From Morchella semilibera (Eukaryota; Ascomycota; Pezizomycetes; Pezizales; Morchellaceae): a stretch of 64,000 nucleotides of DNA. The position numbers were made by a program, and so were the translations under genes. Each line of letters opens with the position of its first letter. The stretch's first letter is position 1. The stretch covers positions 310,001 through 374,000 of the forward strand of contig WBVU01000011.1 of assembly GCA_009192285.1 (NCBI GenBank), given 5' to 3'. A model generated the notes under the pieces. The model did no database searches, was not told where the DNA came from, and saw only the letters and a program-made list of their open reading frames with translations. This document shows, one piece after another, positions 1 through 10,089 of this stretch.

Positions 1-2544
1 GCAGCAGAAGCAGCAGCAGCAGAGTATGTACAAAACATCCCCTTCCACGTACCTTCTTTTTCCTTGCCGCCTACCAGCAACACACAGCGCGCACGACGAA
101 ACTGGGACGGGGAGGCCGACGGCCCAGAGACTAAAATCGCCCAGCAAAAGCTTGGGTGTGCGCTAGACAGGGACCCCTTGCTGTGGGGTTGATGTTGGTT
201 TTGACCTATTTTTTCTTTCTTTTTTTTCTTTTTTTTTTCTCTGCAGGGTTTGGGGGCATGTTGGTGGATATATGGAGAGAGGATTAGTATGTAATAAAGC
301 AGTAATCAGCTGCATGACTGCAAGAGATACTGGTAATATGTATGGAGATACATATGTAGTTAGATTCAATTGGTACATACATGTAACGTATGTATGCATT
401 GTGTGGCAGGAGTTATGGTAAACAGAGACAGAGGGGATGCCAGGAATGTGGTCAGTAAAGCAATGCAAGTTAGCAAAACGTGCGGCGTTAATAGGGCGCT
501 AAGCATCATGGGGTGTCACTCGGTCGTGATGTTCGGTCCGGCCGCGGGATGTGTTGAGTCACACTTAATATTCATAATTGATAAGTCGGTATGCACGAAC
601 TTTCAACGGCTTCGATGCTGCCAGATGGCTTTTCTTGATGGATGTGCGGGCCTATTGGATGCACTTCTCCCCAACCTGTGGTCACCTATGGTGAGTGAAG
701 CCGTTGTAGCCGAGTTGCGTGCGTATGTATGGTTGACTGGTGGTGATGAGACGGGGTTTTCTTTAATGAGGCACCTATGACGTATCCTAATGATGGGGTC
801 TAGGGCTTTGGCGGTCCCCATTGTTCCAGAGTGTGGATTTTTAATACACACTCAGTCGTTATCTAACTTATTGGCAAAAGACCTCAAGGTCGTATCGCGC
901 TTAACGGTTGTCGTTCTAATATACGTGTTTAATACTTGCTATATAGAACCATGTAGTGTTTGTGTCGTAGTAAATACTTATGGGGCGGGCACGTATATAC
1001 ATTGGTTTGTTTTAAACCCAAGTCCCGGCGGTCATGCGGAATACGGGAAGTTGTTAGCCTTGTACCTGGGCTATATCAACCGCGGGGGTGCAGTAAGTCT
1101 CTTATTTAATAATAACACTTTTTATAAAAGTATTCGTGCCCATTCTCAGTCAATTTTTGGCTTTACGAGCTCAGGACTCGAGATAGAAGCATGATATCTT
1201 TATAGAGTTGAGGGATATAGCCGTGCTTTAATCTCGATTATGAGATATAATCCGGTGCTTGAAATGGTCCTAATGTGGCCTGTCTCGTAGTGCAACGGTG
1301 CCACCGCTTAGTCTATGCTTGACTTTGGAGGCTCTTGCACTTTGTATAGATCCGCGGGATTCCGCCACCTTCACCTCTAGTAAATCCCGAACTATAAGGC
1401 TGACTGCGGAAGTCCCAAGGCAGGTAGCCCTTCGACGCGGGGTGAGCTCCGTTGTAGAAATAATACGTAGCCACTAAGTAGCCCCGATTGTTTATGGGGG
1501 ACTCCCCATGATAGCTGTTTTAATATCCTGACTGCAAGCTCAACAGCTGTTGGATCATTATTGTAGGACGGGTAGCGTAGCTAAATTTATTCTAGACCTA
1601 GCCTACACAGAGTAGCCTTTTAATGTCCGGGGGTAGCTAGGTACTGGGTGGGCGGCCTTCACATGATGATATAGTTATGGAGCCCCTTCTTGATTGCGAT
1701 AGTGCCTAACGACTTTATATTCCTCTGCTTCCCTCATAGCTTTTGGATTGGGCCTAATACAGGTTTCTGGGCCAGACACATAATCTGTCCAGAATCCTGA
1801 TACTGAACGAATGCCGCAATAAGCACACCATCTCGGAGGGACTCAATACAGAACCGGTTTAATGAGCCAGCGATTCTTCTACGGTTCTCTTCGTCTCGAT
1901 CACGCCATTAGGCCGCTCTAGAGAGCTCTATATTCCACTCTATTTCCGAAAAAAAAACCATTGGGATCGGGGGGAGGGCTTATAATTAGCTTAGCCTAAG
2001 GGCTGTAGTTCTCCGGTTCCGTGGGCTTTCTAGTGTACCGAAAATGGGTGTAGCTCCTAGCTATTGGTGGCTGTGCTACGGGCCGAGCACTCGGAATGCT
2101 GTACTACTACGTATACACGTTAGCACACTCCCAATATACCTGTGGATATCTACGTACATAACGGCTGAAATGTACCACTAAGTAACCATCATGGCTACGA
2201 GAACACTTTCCACAGGCCAGCAAGCGAGGACCCACAACCGGTACCTCCTTGGACGCCTCATCGACCAGTGTGGGTGTGCGCCAATATAGGTCTTGGCTCA
2301 CGGGGTATCACTCGTATACCGTGCCGGATAGGACTAAGAGCTTTTTATCGGTACCTTGAGCTTCCCAAGAGAACAGCAACGAGAGGGCTATGGAAAGCGG
2401 CTGACCTATAGCCCAAATAGGGTCCTGAAAGCAAGAAGATAGCTTGCGCACGGGAGCTTGGTACGGACTGCCCGCGGGAAAAGAACTAGAGGAGCCTATG
2501 CTGTGTTTAACACTCGAAACATTCGTGAAGACCCTAGCCCTGGC

Positions 2545-2667
2545 TCTGTTCGGTTGACGTTGAGTTGGTTGCAATCCATAGAAAAAACACCTCTGGAGGT
2601 GATTATTTTATTAGGCCCAATCCATAGATTGCAACCAATCTATGGATTTTTGTGTCAACCGAACAGA
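2545..2667. mobile_element. MITE-like inverted-repeat element with internal hairpin
   Basis: The element is bounded by perfect 14-bp terminal inverted repeats: TCTGTTCGGTTGAC at 2545-2558 and its reverse complement at 2654-2667. Just inside the right end is a perfect 13-bp stem with a 4-nt loop (arms 2619-2631 and 2636-2648, left arm AATCCATAGATTG). The left arm also contains a related TTGCAATCCATAG segment. There is no coding capacity in 123 bp. This architecture fits a non-autonomous DNA transposon. I could not see a clear target-site duplication, so the superfamily is left open. Confidence 0.6.
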
Positions 2668-2859
2668 CCCATAAGTTGGGTGTAGGGAGGGGATACCTGG
2701 GGGGCCTCCTGGAAGAGAGGTAAGTAGAAGAAGTAGGCGCGGACTACAAGGGAAGAGGAGAGAGGAAAGACTTCAAAAAAGGGCGGATACAATACCATCA
2801 TGTGCGCAGATGTTAGGGCTGATGACCTTGCGTTGGGGAGTAATGTGGGGTGTGGGGAT

Positions 2860-2993
2860 TACCGCAAATCGAAAAATTGGCTATCTCCGGCCAGGGATTA
2901 CCTCCTTCACGATTGGTTGAAGGGCGTAGATCAGGTCTGCTTATAGCAATTTTAATCTCATATGCATAGCCAATTTTTCGAGTAATGGCGGTA
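2860..2993. mobile_element. MITE-like element, Tc1/mariner-type ends with TA duplication
   Basis: Imperfect terminal inverted repeats face each other. The left end reads TA CCGCAAAT then CGAAAAATTGGCTAT. The right end, read on the other strand, is TA CCGCCATTACT then CGAAAAATTGGCTAT. The inner 15 bases match exactly. Both ends are flanked by TA (2860-2861 and 2992-2993), the target-site duplication typical of Tc1/mariner elements. The 130-bp body has no reading frame of note, so this would be a non-autonomous copy. The superfamily assignment is inference from TA and the short ends. Confidence 0.6.
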
Positions 2994-3981
2994 TATAGTA
3001 GTGGATTATCTACGTACTAGGACTTTCTTTAGGTAACACCTCGGAGCGTATGCCGGGCCCCTCCCCGTTTTATTTCTTTTGAAATAGCTTGCAATTGTAT
3101 TGCTGAGGATTGAGTAGAAGGCAGGGTTTAGTCCGGATCAGATCATCTTATATCTCCCAAACATAGGGATGAGATTAAAAGGGGCAAAGGGTTACCACTA
3201 TCATGCATTTAGAGGCTATGGATTAGTGGTTGTATGGGATGGGATGGGTATAAAATGGCCGTGCCCTATAGCCCTAGCCGCGCGTGGGCGCTTGGGTTTG
3301 ACCTCCTCACCTTGGTTGACTACATGTAAGTAACTCTTTCTCCTACTTTTTTTTCTTAAATCCAATTAAGTGTACATTTTGGACGGGGCCAGCTCATGGG
3401 TACATGTACAGTATACCCTAGGTCAGCTCAGCGATTTCGAACAAATATTCTAAGTATAACGTACATGTATGCAGGATACATACATGTAGCTAGATGGACT
3501 AAACAAACCAATCGATCAATAGATCAAGGTGTAGATCAGTTGAGTGATTCAACAATAACAATTAACAAAAACAAGATGCAAAGTGGTAGCCAATAGCCTA
3601 AGGGCTGCATGCAGTATGAAGTATAAATAGATAAATAAATGAGTGGCAGCTAAAATCGTCGATCGAGTGATAACTCATGCACCGCCACCATCACCCCCAT
3701 ATACTCATGTCGGGTCTCCTTACCCATTTCAAAACACACGTCAAATCTCCCCTACATTCGAGCCTACACACTCCATACCCCCAAACACTAAGCTAGCCCC
3801 TCCACCCACCCAAGTCCTTGGAGTCAGGCTGCTCGATCCTTTAAGATTAATTAGCCCCGCCTTATAAGAGCTCACCATCGCATCTAAACTACCACTATGA
3901 TGCCGGTCGTACCTACACCATCCGTGTTTAAAACCTCCCTTACGCCAAACATATCATACCCCCAAATATAAGATAGAGAAA

Positions 3982-4035
3982 AAATCGAAATGACCAATCC
4001 ATACACGTAGGGCTACAGAATGGTCATTTTGATTT
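3982..4035. repeat. 15-bp inverted repeat (potential hairpin)
   Basis: AAATCGAAATGACCA at 3982-3996 is matched in inverted orientation by TGGTCATTTTGATTT at 4021-4035, with a single mismatch and a 24-nt spacer. It may be a decayed MITE or a cruciform-forming site. No gene adjoins it. Confidence 0.5.
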
Positions 4036-4508
4036 CTCACTCTTCCGAAATCCTGAGGCACTGATAGGTTTACAAATTTGGGTGTGCTGGGTCTGATGGC
4101 GGATCCCAAAACCACACCCAAAACCACGGTTTTGGTAATGAAAACACATATATTGTATGTAAAAAAGATGTTTTTGTTCAGAAAACCACCTTAGATGTCC
4201 AAATAAATTCGTTTTTTGACCTGATCTAAGTAGGTTTATCGCGACCGGCGCCATACAAGCCCAGATATATAAACCACCAGCCACACCAACCTCTCCGCTG
4301 TCTCAAGACGCAATGCGGCTGCTCCTGCGCTCGTTCCGAGGCATGAGTCTCGATCTATGCGCAAAAGCCCGCCAGCAAATAACCTACGCAGCCAAATACA
4401 CCTCGTCCAAGAGCCCTTGCCGCCCACCATCTCTTTTCTGTCTACCGGCTGAGAGGCCACTAGTCCCCACACCATGCAGCGTTCGCGCAGGATCACCACT
4501 CATCACTC

Positions 4509-4529
4509 GGTCGGGTTTGAAACCCGACC
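4509..4529. repeat. near-perfect palindrome GGTCGGGTTT/AAACCCGACC
   Basis: A 10-bp inverted repeat has a single central base (GGTCGGGTTT at 4509-4518, AAACCCGACC at 4520-4529). It directly overlaps a TCACTCGG sequence at 4503-4510. It could be the terminus of a decayed transposon or a dimeric DNA-binding site. Confidence 0.45.
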
Positions 4530-5298
4530 AGGTCCGAGACTCAGTTTTTTTGTGGGGATCGCCTAGCTAGAGTGGTACGTAATAATACCTCTTAGCTGTG
4601 CCTACTAATGGCCTACTTTTTTTTGCTGTTCCCTCTCTGCTACATGAATCATCGCACGCATTTCTTTGTCTACATAGTTAAATTCACCTCTTCTCGTTCG
4701 CGATGACGTCGATCTTTGCGACCCAATCAAAAGATCAGACTGTCCGCCCCAATGAAGAGGGACAGACATGGTTAGATTCTCGGAACCCATGGACACACTG
4801 CCTGCATTAAATTCACGCGCGCGACACGCAGCAATCATACACCTCAAAGGGAAAAAGGAGAAGAGGAAAAAAACACCGGCTCGAAGTAGCCAGAAAACAT
4901 CAATAATAAGAAGAGTAGTGGTTGGGGCGGGCAAACGCACACATCTTGGTCTAAGCAGCTGGCAATATGGGATGGTGGTGAAATGGAGGATGGGGGCAGC
5001 ACTTTTACAAGAAGAGATTATGAGAAGGGGGAATGAATCATGGTGATGGTGATAGTAGTAAGAAATAGTAGAAACCGGTCCCACGCCCTCCAAATATTTT
5101 TGTTTTCACGATTAACGTATGAGAAGAGAAATATGGAAAGTGAAAAAAAGAGGAAGCAGATCTCCCATATAAAAAAGCGCCCTTCAAAGGTTCAGAAGAG
5201 ACGCCCAAAAGAGAAGCAGGACCAAACAACGGATATCAAAACATACTGTAAAAAACGAAGGAAAAAAAAAAACGCCGATCCCCCCTTCCGTAGATAAA

Positions 5299-5896
5299 TC
5301 AGTTCCTCGACCTCTTGACGAGCTGCCCGTCCCTCTCACTCTCTGCGTCTTCCTCCTCATCCTTCCCCACGATCCTCCCCGCAACCCTCTTCCTGCCACT
5401 CCCGTTCCCGTTGGTAATTGCCTTATGGTTCCCGTTGACGATGCTACCTCCATTCACGATGCGCCGCTCCTCAACGACCTCAACTTCGGGCTCCTCCTCA
5501 CTCGGATTCCGCAGGTTATGAAAAGACGCGTGGTGACCGCAACCGTCGCACAGGAACGACGACGCGGCCTGTAGCGGGTTGAGCATGAACCGCAGGCATG
5601 GGCAGCACGCCGACACAATCGAAGCCTAAGAATCATTCATTACTAGTTAGCAACCTGACGCTAGATTGCCACCTCAAATCTCGAACTAGATATCCATACT
5701 TTGTTGACACATTTCCTGCAGAACAACAGTTTGGTTAGCAAGGTGCTTGAGTCAACCATGAACGCAACCGGCGCAGTGGATGAGAGGAGGTTACATACCC
5801 TCTGGGAACCGGATAGTTCATCACCTGCCAGATATTCGTAGCGGCCCGGCCTTGGTTGTTGTTGTTGTTCCCGTTCATCTTTGTCATGGTGCTCAT
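5299..5896 (-). CDS. small Cys-rich, probably zinc-binding fungal protein
   Basis: Model on minus: exons 5896-5799, 5715-5700 and 5625-5299, giving 146 aa. Residues 1-38 hold a poly-Asn run and the segment IWQVMNYPVPRGKCVNK. The last exon holds a Cys/His cluster (SACCPCLRFML, then FLCDGCGHHASFHNL) and ends in an acidic and basic low-complexity tail (EEEPEVEVVEE; KRSRN). The CxC, CxxC and HH arrangement suggests zinc binding, but I recognise it only as a conserved fungal hypothetical protein and give no function. The middle exon is just 16 nt. Its flanking introns (83 and 74 nt) both have good donors (GTATGT, GTATGG) and CTAAC branch points near the acceptor, and the phase closes exactly. The start was chosen at the first ATG in frame with the Asn run. 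Confidence 0.72.
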
Positions 5897-7698
5897 TTTC
5901 TCTTGGTCTTCTCGCGATGGAGGAAGGGGGGTGGAGACAATGGGAAGTGTTAGGTGGTGATAGTGGTGTGAGGGAAGCAAGGAGGAAGGTAAAAGAAGCA
6001 GCAGCAGCAGTGTGGATAAGGACGGACGGCAACCGCGTAATGTGCGATGAGCTGGCTACCTAGCTGGCTGAACAAGGCGCAAAGATCTTTAGATGACTCG
6101 CGCGTCGAAGGAAAAGAAGGAAACGAAGTCTTTATTTCTCTCTCTCTCTGCCTGTCTTGTTTGTCTGGTAAAGGGGTCCCCGTATGTAGGCGGTAGTCTC
6201 GGACAAACAAGCAACTTCCTGGGAACGGGACTGTTTGTAGAAAAGGTTTCAGGACGCCCGTGTGTGTGGAGTAAATCAATCGCGCAACTCCGTCTTTGGC
6301 CGGGGAAGAAAAAAAAAAAGTCTCTCGCGCGGCGTTTGTTGATGGGATGGATGGGCTCTTTTGATTCTCCGTTCTTCTAGCCCTCAATCCTTACATACAA
6401 CAACCCACCCCCCGCCAAGAAAGATTTTTCCAAGCCTCTGGTCTGGGCGGGAGCCTCAACACTGGCCAACGCCCGCCACAGGGGAGAGGGGCGCGTAAAG
6501 TTCTCGTTCACTGATGCGCTCGCTGCTCGGCATCGAGGGTGACACAGGGACATTGGCTGGAATCGTAAATGGGGGGGCCTGTAATGTGTGATATCTATTG
6601 GGCGAGTTGTATGGAGTATTTATTATATGAGTATTACATCCAATGCGGCCCTATTCTTGTCGAGCTCTCTATTAACAACTCATAGTAATATATATACATG
6701 TATGTGGGGGTATTCCGGATATATTAATCATTGCAACACTCTATTCGAGCTCTCTCGAGTCATAATCAAGTCCCTTGAGATCAGTGAATTATTCTGATTA
6801 TATTGGAGACATTTATGGCTAAATACGTAGAATTAAATATAGCCTCCCTCTCCCCCTCCCCCGGCCCCACCACTAGCCATATATATTGTAAAGGAAAACA
6901 AAAAATAAATATGTATATCGAAAGAAAGTCTGTTAGAGGTTGAACAAAGCTCGGTAGCACCGGTGAAGATGTCATAACTGGCAAGTACTATTCGAGGATG
7001 GTCCGGGCGTTAGAGTAATGGACAGTATAAAGGAAAAATTCAAGATATTCAGTTAGAGCATGGTCAATATGATAGAGAACCCCGGGCATGATCATGATAA
7101 AAAACCAATCACTGACTTGTAAAAAGTACTAGAAACAAACTGGCTGAGGCATGTGTGCAAAAAAAAAAGGGGAGGGCAGATGCATGAAGATTAAAGGAAA
7201 CCAGCAAAAAGGAGATTACGTAGATTTATAAACGGCAATTGAAGCAAATGGAAACAAGAGGCAAACACAGAAATACAGATAAAAAATCAAAAATCACAAC
7301 GCCGGTTATTTTTTTGTTTATTCAGCTCAGCAAGTCCCCTTCACACCAAGTCGGAAAAAGACACACACAATCACACACAGATACACGGATACACACAAAA
7401 AGCACACAGCACGCAAACACATCACAATACTGCCCGTCCTCACTCTCAGCTCTGTTCTCAGTTCTGAATTGTTATCGTCCTTTCGTTGGGGTTGACATAA
7501 GATAAAATATAATATTGAATAGAAAAACGATTGTCCTGATACTACTCTTCTTCTGGAACAGTAAAGAGAGCTACTCTCATACGATGGCTCTGTATTAAAG
7601 ATATATCATTAGTAACACATACTTAAGTGGGTTTGGTCTGGACTTCAATCTTAGTGGCACGTGTGGTGGAGCACGTGATATCGCTTCCGGGAGCGGGT
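5897..7698. other. intergenic spacer upstream of the Cys-rich gene
   Basis: This 1.8-kb stretch lies between the start of the Cys-rich gene and the 3' end of ORM1. It carries purine/pyrimidine-rich tracts, AT-rich sequence near 6600-7250, CA-rich sequence near 7360-7420 and one TACATGTA (6695). No coding sequence is supported. Confidence 0.6.
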
Positions 7699-8525
7699 TC
7701 AGGAAATAGCCGAAACACGAAAGGACAGATATGGCTGATTACACCAAAGGACAAGAGGAGGATTTTAATGGTACGTACCGAAGGTAGCTTGGGAATGACG
7801 ACAGCTAGTACGGCGAGGCAGTTAATTGTGAAATAAGTGAGGTCGTAATGTGTGTAATGCGTGCTCATGAGAAACCTTAAAAAACGTCAGTAGGTTTTTT
7901 TTTAAGGAGTTTAAGATAAGCTTGACAGGCTGGGTGAACATACAGTACTACTGGTACTGTCAATAGAAATTTCTTCGTAGGTGTGTATTGGTCCCCGTTG
8001 TCGATCTGCTCCCACATATTCAGGTTGTCATAAGCCCCTGCGTTGAACTCGAATGGTATTCCCTGGACCCAATGGAACATGAGATAAGAGCCCTACACCC
8101 CCGAGGTTCTTCCCGTTAGCATTTCTACCTCACATATGAGGGCTTCACCACCGCCTCCTATCAGTAGAGCAAAGTGAAGGGCGGATTAATCTTGTAGAGA
8201 CGTACAAACATGTAAGAAATGTTCGTTAGTGTCCAGCTAGTCTCCTGAGACACTCCCGGCATTGTATCGTAAAATATCTTAAGCCCGATAATGAGCACAA
8301 CGTGGATTCCCCAAGCACCTAAACAGCATCAACACGAATCGTCAGTCTCCGAGCCACCAAGGCACATTCAATATCAGTAATATTCTCACCTTTGCTGTTA
8401 ACCCAGCTCGCGTTCAAGTTCGGCAGTGCAGCCTGGTCGGAGCGCTGCTCGATTGTCTCTGGAGGCTCTTTGTATATCAGGGAGCTGGAGCGGCGCCTTC
8501 GGCCAGCATGATTGGCGTCCGCCAT
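7699..8525 (-). CDS. ORM1: ORM1/ORMDL family ER protein, sphingolipid synthesis regulator
   Basis: Model on minus: exons 8525-8390, 8318-8206, 8092-7944, 7875-7779 and 7734-7699, giving 176 aa with all phases closing. ORM/ORMDL proteins are small ER membrane proteins that bind and restrain serine palmitoyltransferase. Family hallmarks are plain: NASWVNSKGAWGIHVVLIIGLKIFYDTMPG, a WTLTNISYMFGSYLMFHWVQGIPFEF segment, then GAYDNLNMWEQIDNG, QYTPTKKFLL, and STHYTHYDLTYFTIN followed by PKLP. Four hydrophobic stretches are visible. The N-terminus has RRRRSSSL, resembling the Ser-rich segment whose phosphorylation relieves inhibition in yeast Orm proteins; this is inferred by position. The start is the only ATG before the conserved core. 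The last 12-residue exon is the least certain part: without its 44-nt intron the frame would run on to 7623. Confidence 0.9.
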
Positions 8526-10089
8526 GGGGCCGCCGGAAGGGGGGGTTATGCGGGGGAGGATAAGGGAATGAATTTTGAAGGTTGTGGGGTAGTTGCCCGA
8601 GAAGGCGACTGGTTATCGAATAAGTCGGGTTGAGAGCAAGGCTGAGGCTTGGGAAAGAGAGAGGCGGATGGAATGGGTGTGAGTGAGGTAGGGTTGGGTT
8701 AGGTTAAGTTTTGGGTTGGGTTGACTGGTTGGCCTGACAAGAGCGGTAAGGTGTACGCGGGTAGGATTCACAGAGGAGGTGGGTATGAAAAATATGTAGA
8801 CAAGTACAGGAGCTACACAGTGAGGTGCTTGAGGTGTATGATATACGTGCGAATAAGACGAATTGAGCTAAGGGGAGAAAGGAGAACAAGCGAGCAAGAA
8901 GTTTAAGGACGAGTGAGAGAAGAGGAAGAAGGGTGTCTATTCCAAGATCGAGAAACGAGAGACAGAAGAAGATAAGGAGCGAGCGAGTGACTGGGCCGAC
9001 ACGGACAGAGTGAGCCGAGAATTAGAACAGGGAATATGGAACAAGAGCAAGAATCCGTGCTTAGTCTAGTCACCTCTGTAAAGTTTAAAGGAGAGAGAAG
9101 GTACTAGGACTTTAGTGTCTGAGGGGGAACTCAAGGGGAGGGGGGGGTGGATGTGGAGAGTGAGCGTGTGTGTGTGTGTATGCGCGACGGTCTAGTGTTA
9201 TGCGTGTGTGCCTACTGCACGTATGGAGCTGTCTTTCTTCGAGAAGCCTTCCTACGATCCGTCCGACTTTCTCGAAAGAGCAACAGGCGATGATTGCTGA
9301 TGAGCGCAGTAGGTACTGGGAGGGATGCGTGGGATGAAGCAGACGCCAGATTGTTCCTACCTAAAAGTATTCCTTGGCGATTGAAACGACCGTGCATCAA
9401 AAGAGTAGGACACGCGAGATTTGTCTCCTTTTCTTGGGTCAAAGAGTCAGGACGAGATAATGTGAGTACTTCGACACCTGTCTACTTGTCTACTCTCTAC
9501 AGTATGCCCTACAACTTAATAATATTCAGCTTTACCTAGGCCTGGCATGTGAAGGAGCGACTCCAACTTCCACTCAGGCAAGGGGATTGAGCTCTGGAAG
9601 ACAGCTGTGCTAGCTATGGAAGGAACGAAGGAAGTAAAAGAACGATTGGAATTGATTAATCTGCCCAAGCGACGGGATTTCGGGACCCACCCATGCATAT
9701 TAACAAGCACCACAGAAATATAATATAGAAAAAGCAAAAAATAAACCAATTAGAAAGAAAGAGGGGGAAAAAAAAGAACACATCGTCTTACCCGGCCGGC
9801 CTGATTCATACCCCCAAGCCTTAGCATCGATCTCCTCTTAACGATAACTAGAAGGAACGGATTCTCAACTGCCCCGGACTCGTTTTTAATATAAGACGGG
9901 TAACTGCTTCTTCGTAACAACCGAGTATCGTAAGTTCGCCCCCGCGTTTAAGATTTCACATCACCTTACTACAACTACTCGCTGATACTTTCCAGCACCG
10001 CCCCTTTTGCATCGCACCAATTCTCTTAATTACGCACGTGATATAATCTTCTTTAGGTTAATTTATTGCCCGCTTCTTCTCTCCCCATC
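8526..10089. other. divergent intergenic region between ORM1 and the AIR1-like gene
   Basis: This spacer should hold the promoters and leaders of two divergently transcribed genes. It is purine-rich next to ORM1 (about 8540-9130), has a short TG/CG run near 9165-9180, and is pyrimidine-rich just upstream of 10090. No additional gene is supported. Confidence 0.55.

Larger units (their letters stand above)
1..5298. other. gene-poor spacer at left edge
   Basis: I find no convincing gene in this stretch. It opens with a CAG-rich microsatellite (about 1-25) and carries a T-rich tract near 207-240. From about 480 to 2540 the sequence is non-repetitive with two adjacent long reading frames (370-780 and 790-1194), but their translations resemble no family I know and show no intron or codon-bias support. 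From 2545 on there are inverted-repeat elements, listed separately. The palindrome TACATGTA occurs at 378, 3321, 3401, 3462 and 3481, and copies of the CATR-N4-RTCACTCG motif occur at 507 (plus) and 3663 (minus). Confidence 0.6.

Noticed and set aside
370-1194. Two adjacent plus-strand frames of 136 and 134 codons
   Set aside because: No recognisable motif, no splice structure, and a composition like the surrounding non-coding DNA. Their length is possible by chance at moderate GC.
4605-5093. 162-codon minus frame rich in Tyr, His and Ser
   Set aside because: Low-complexity translation with no family resemblance and no conserved start context.
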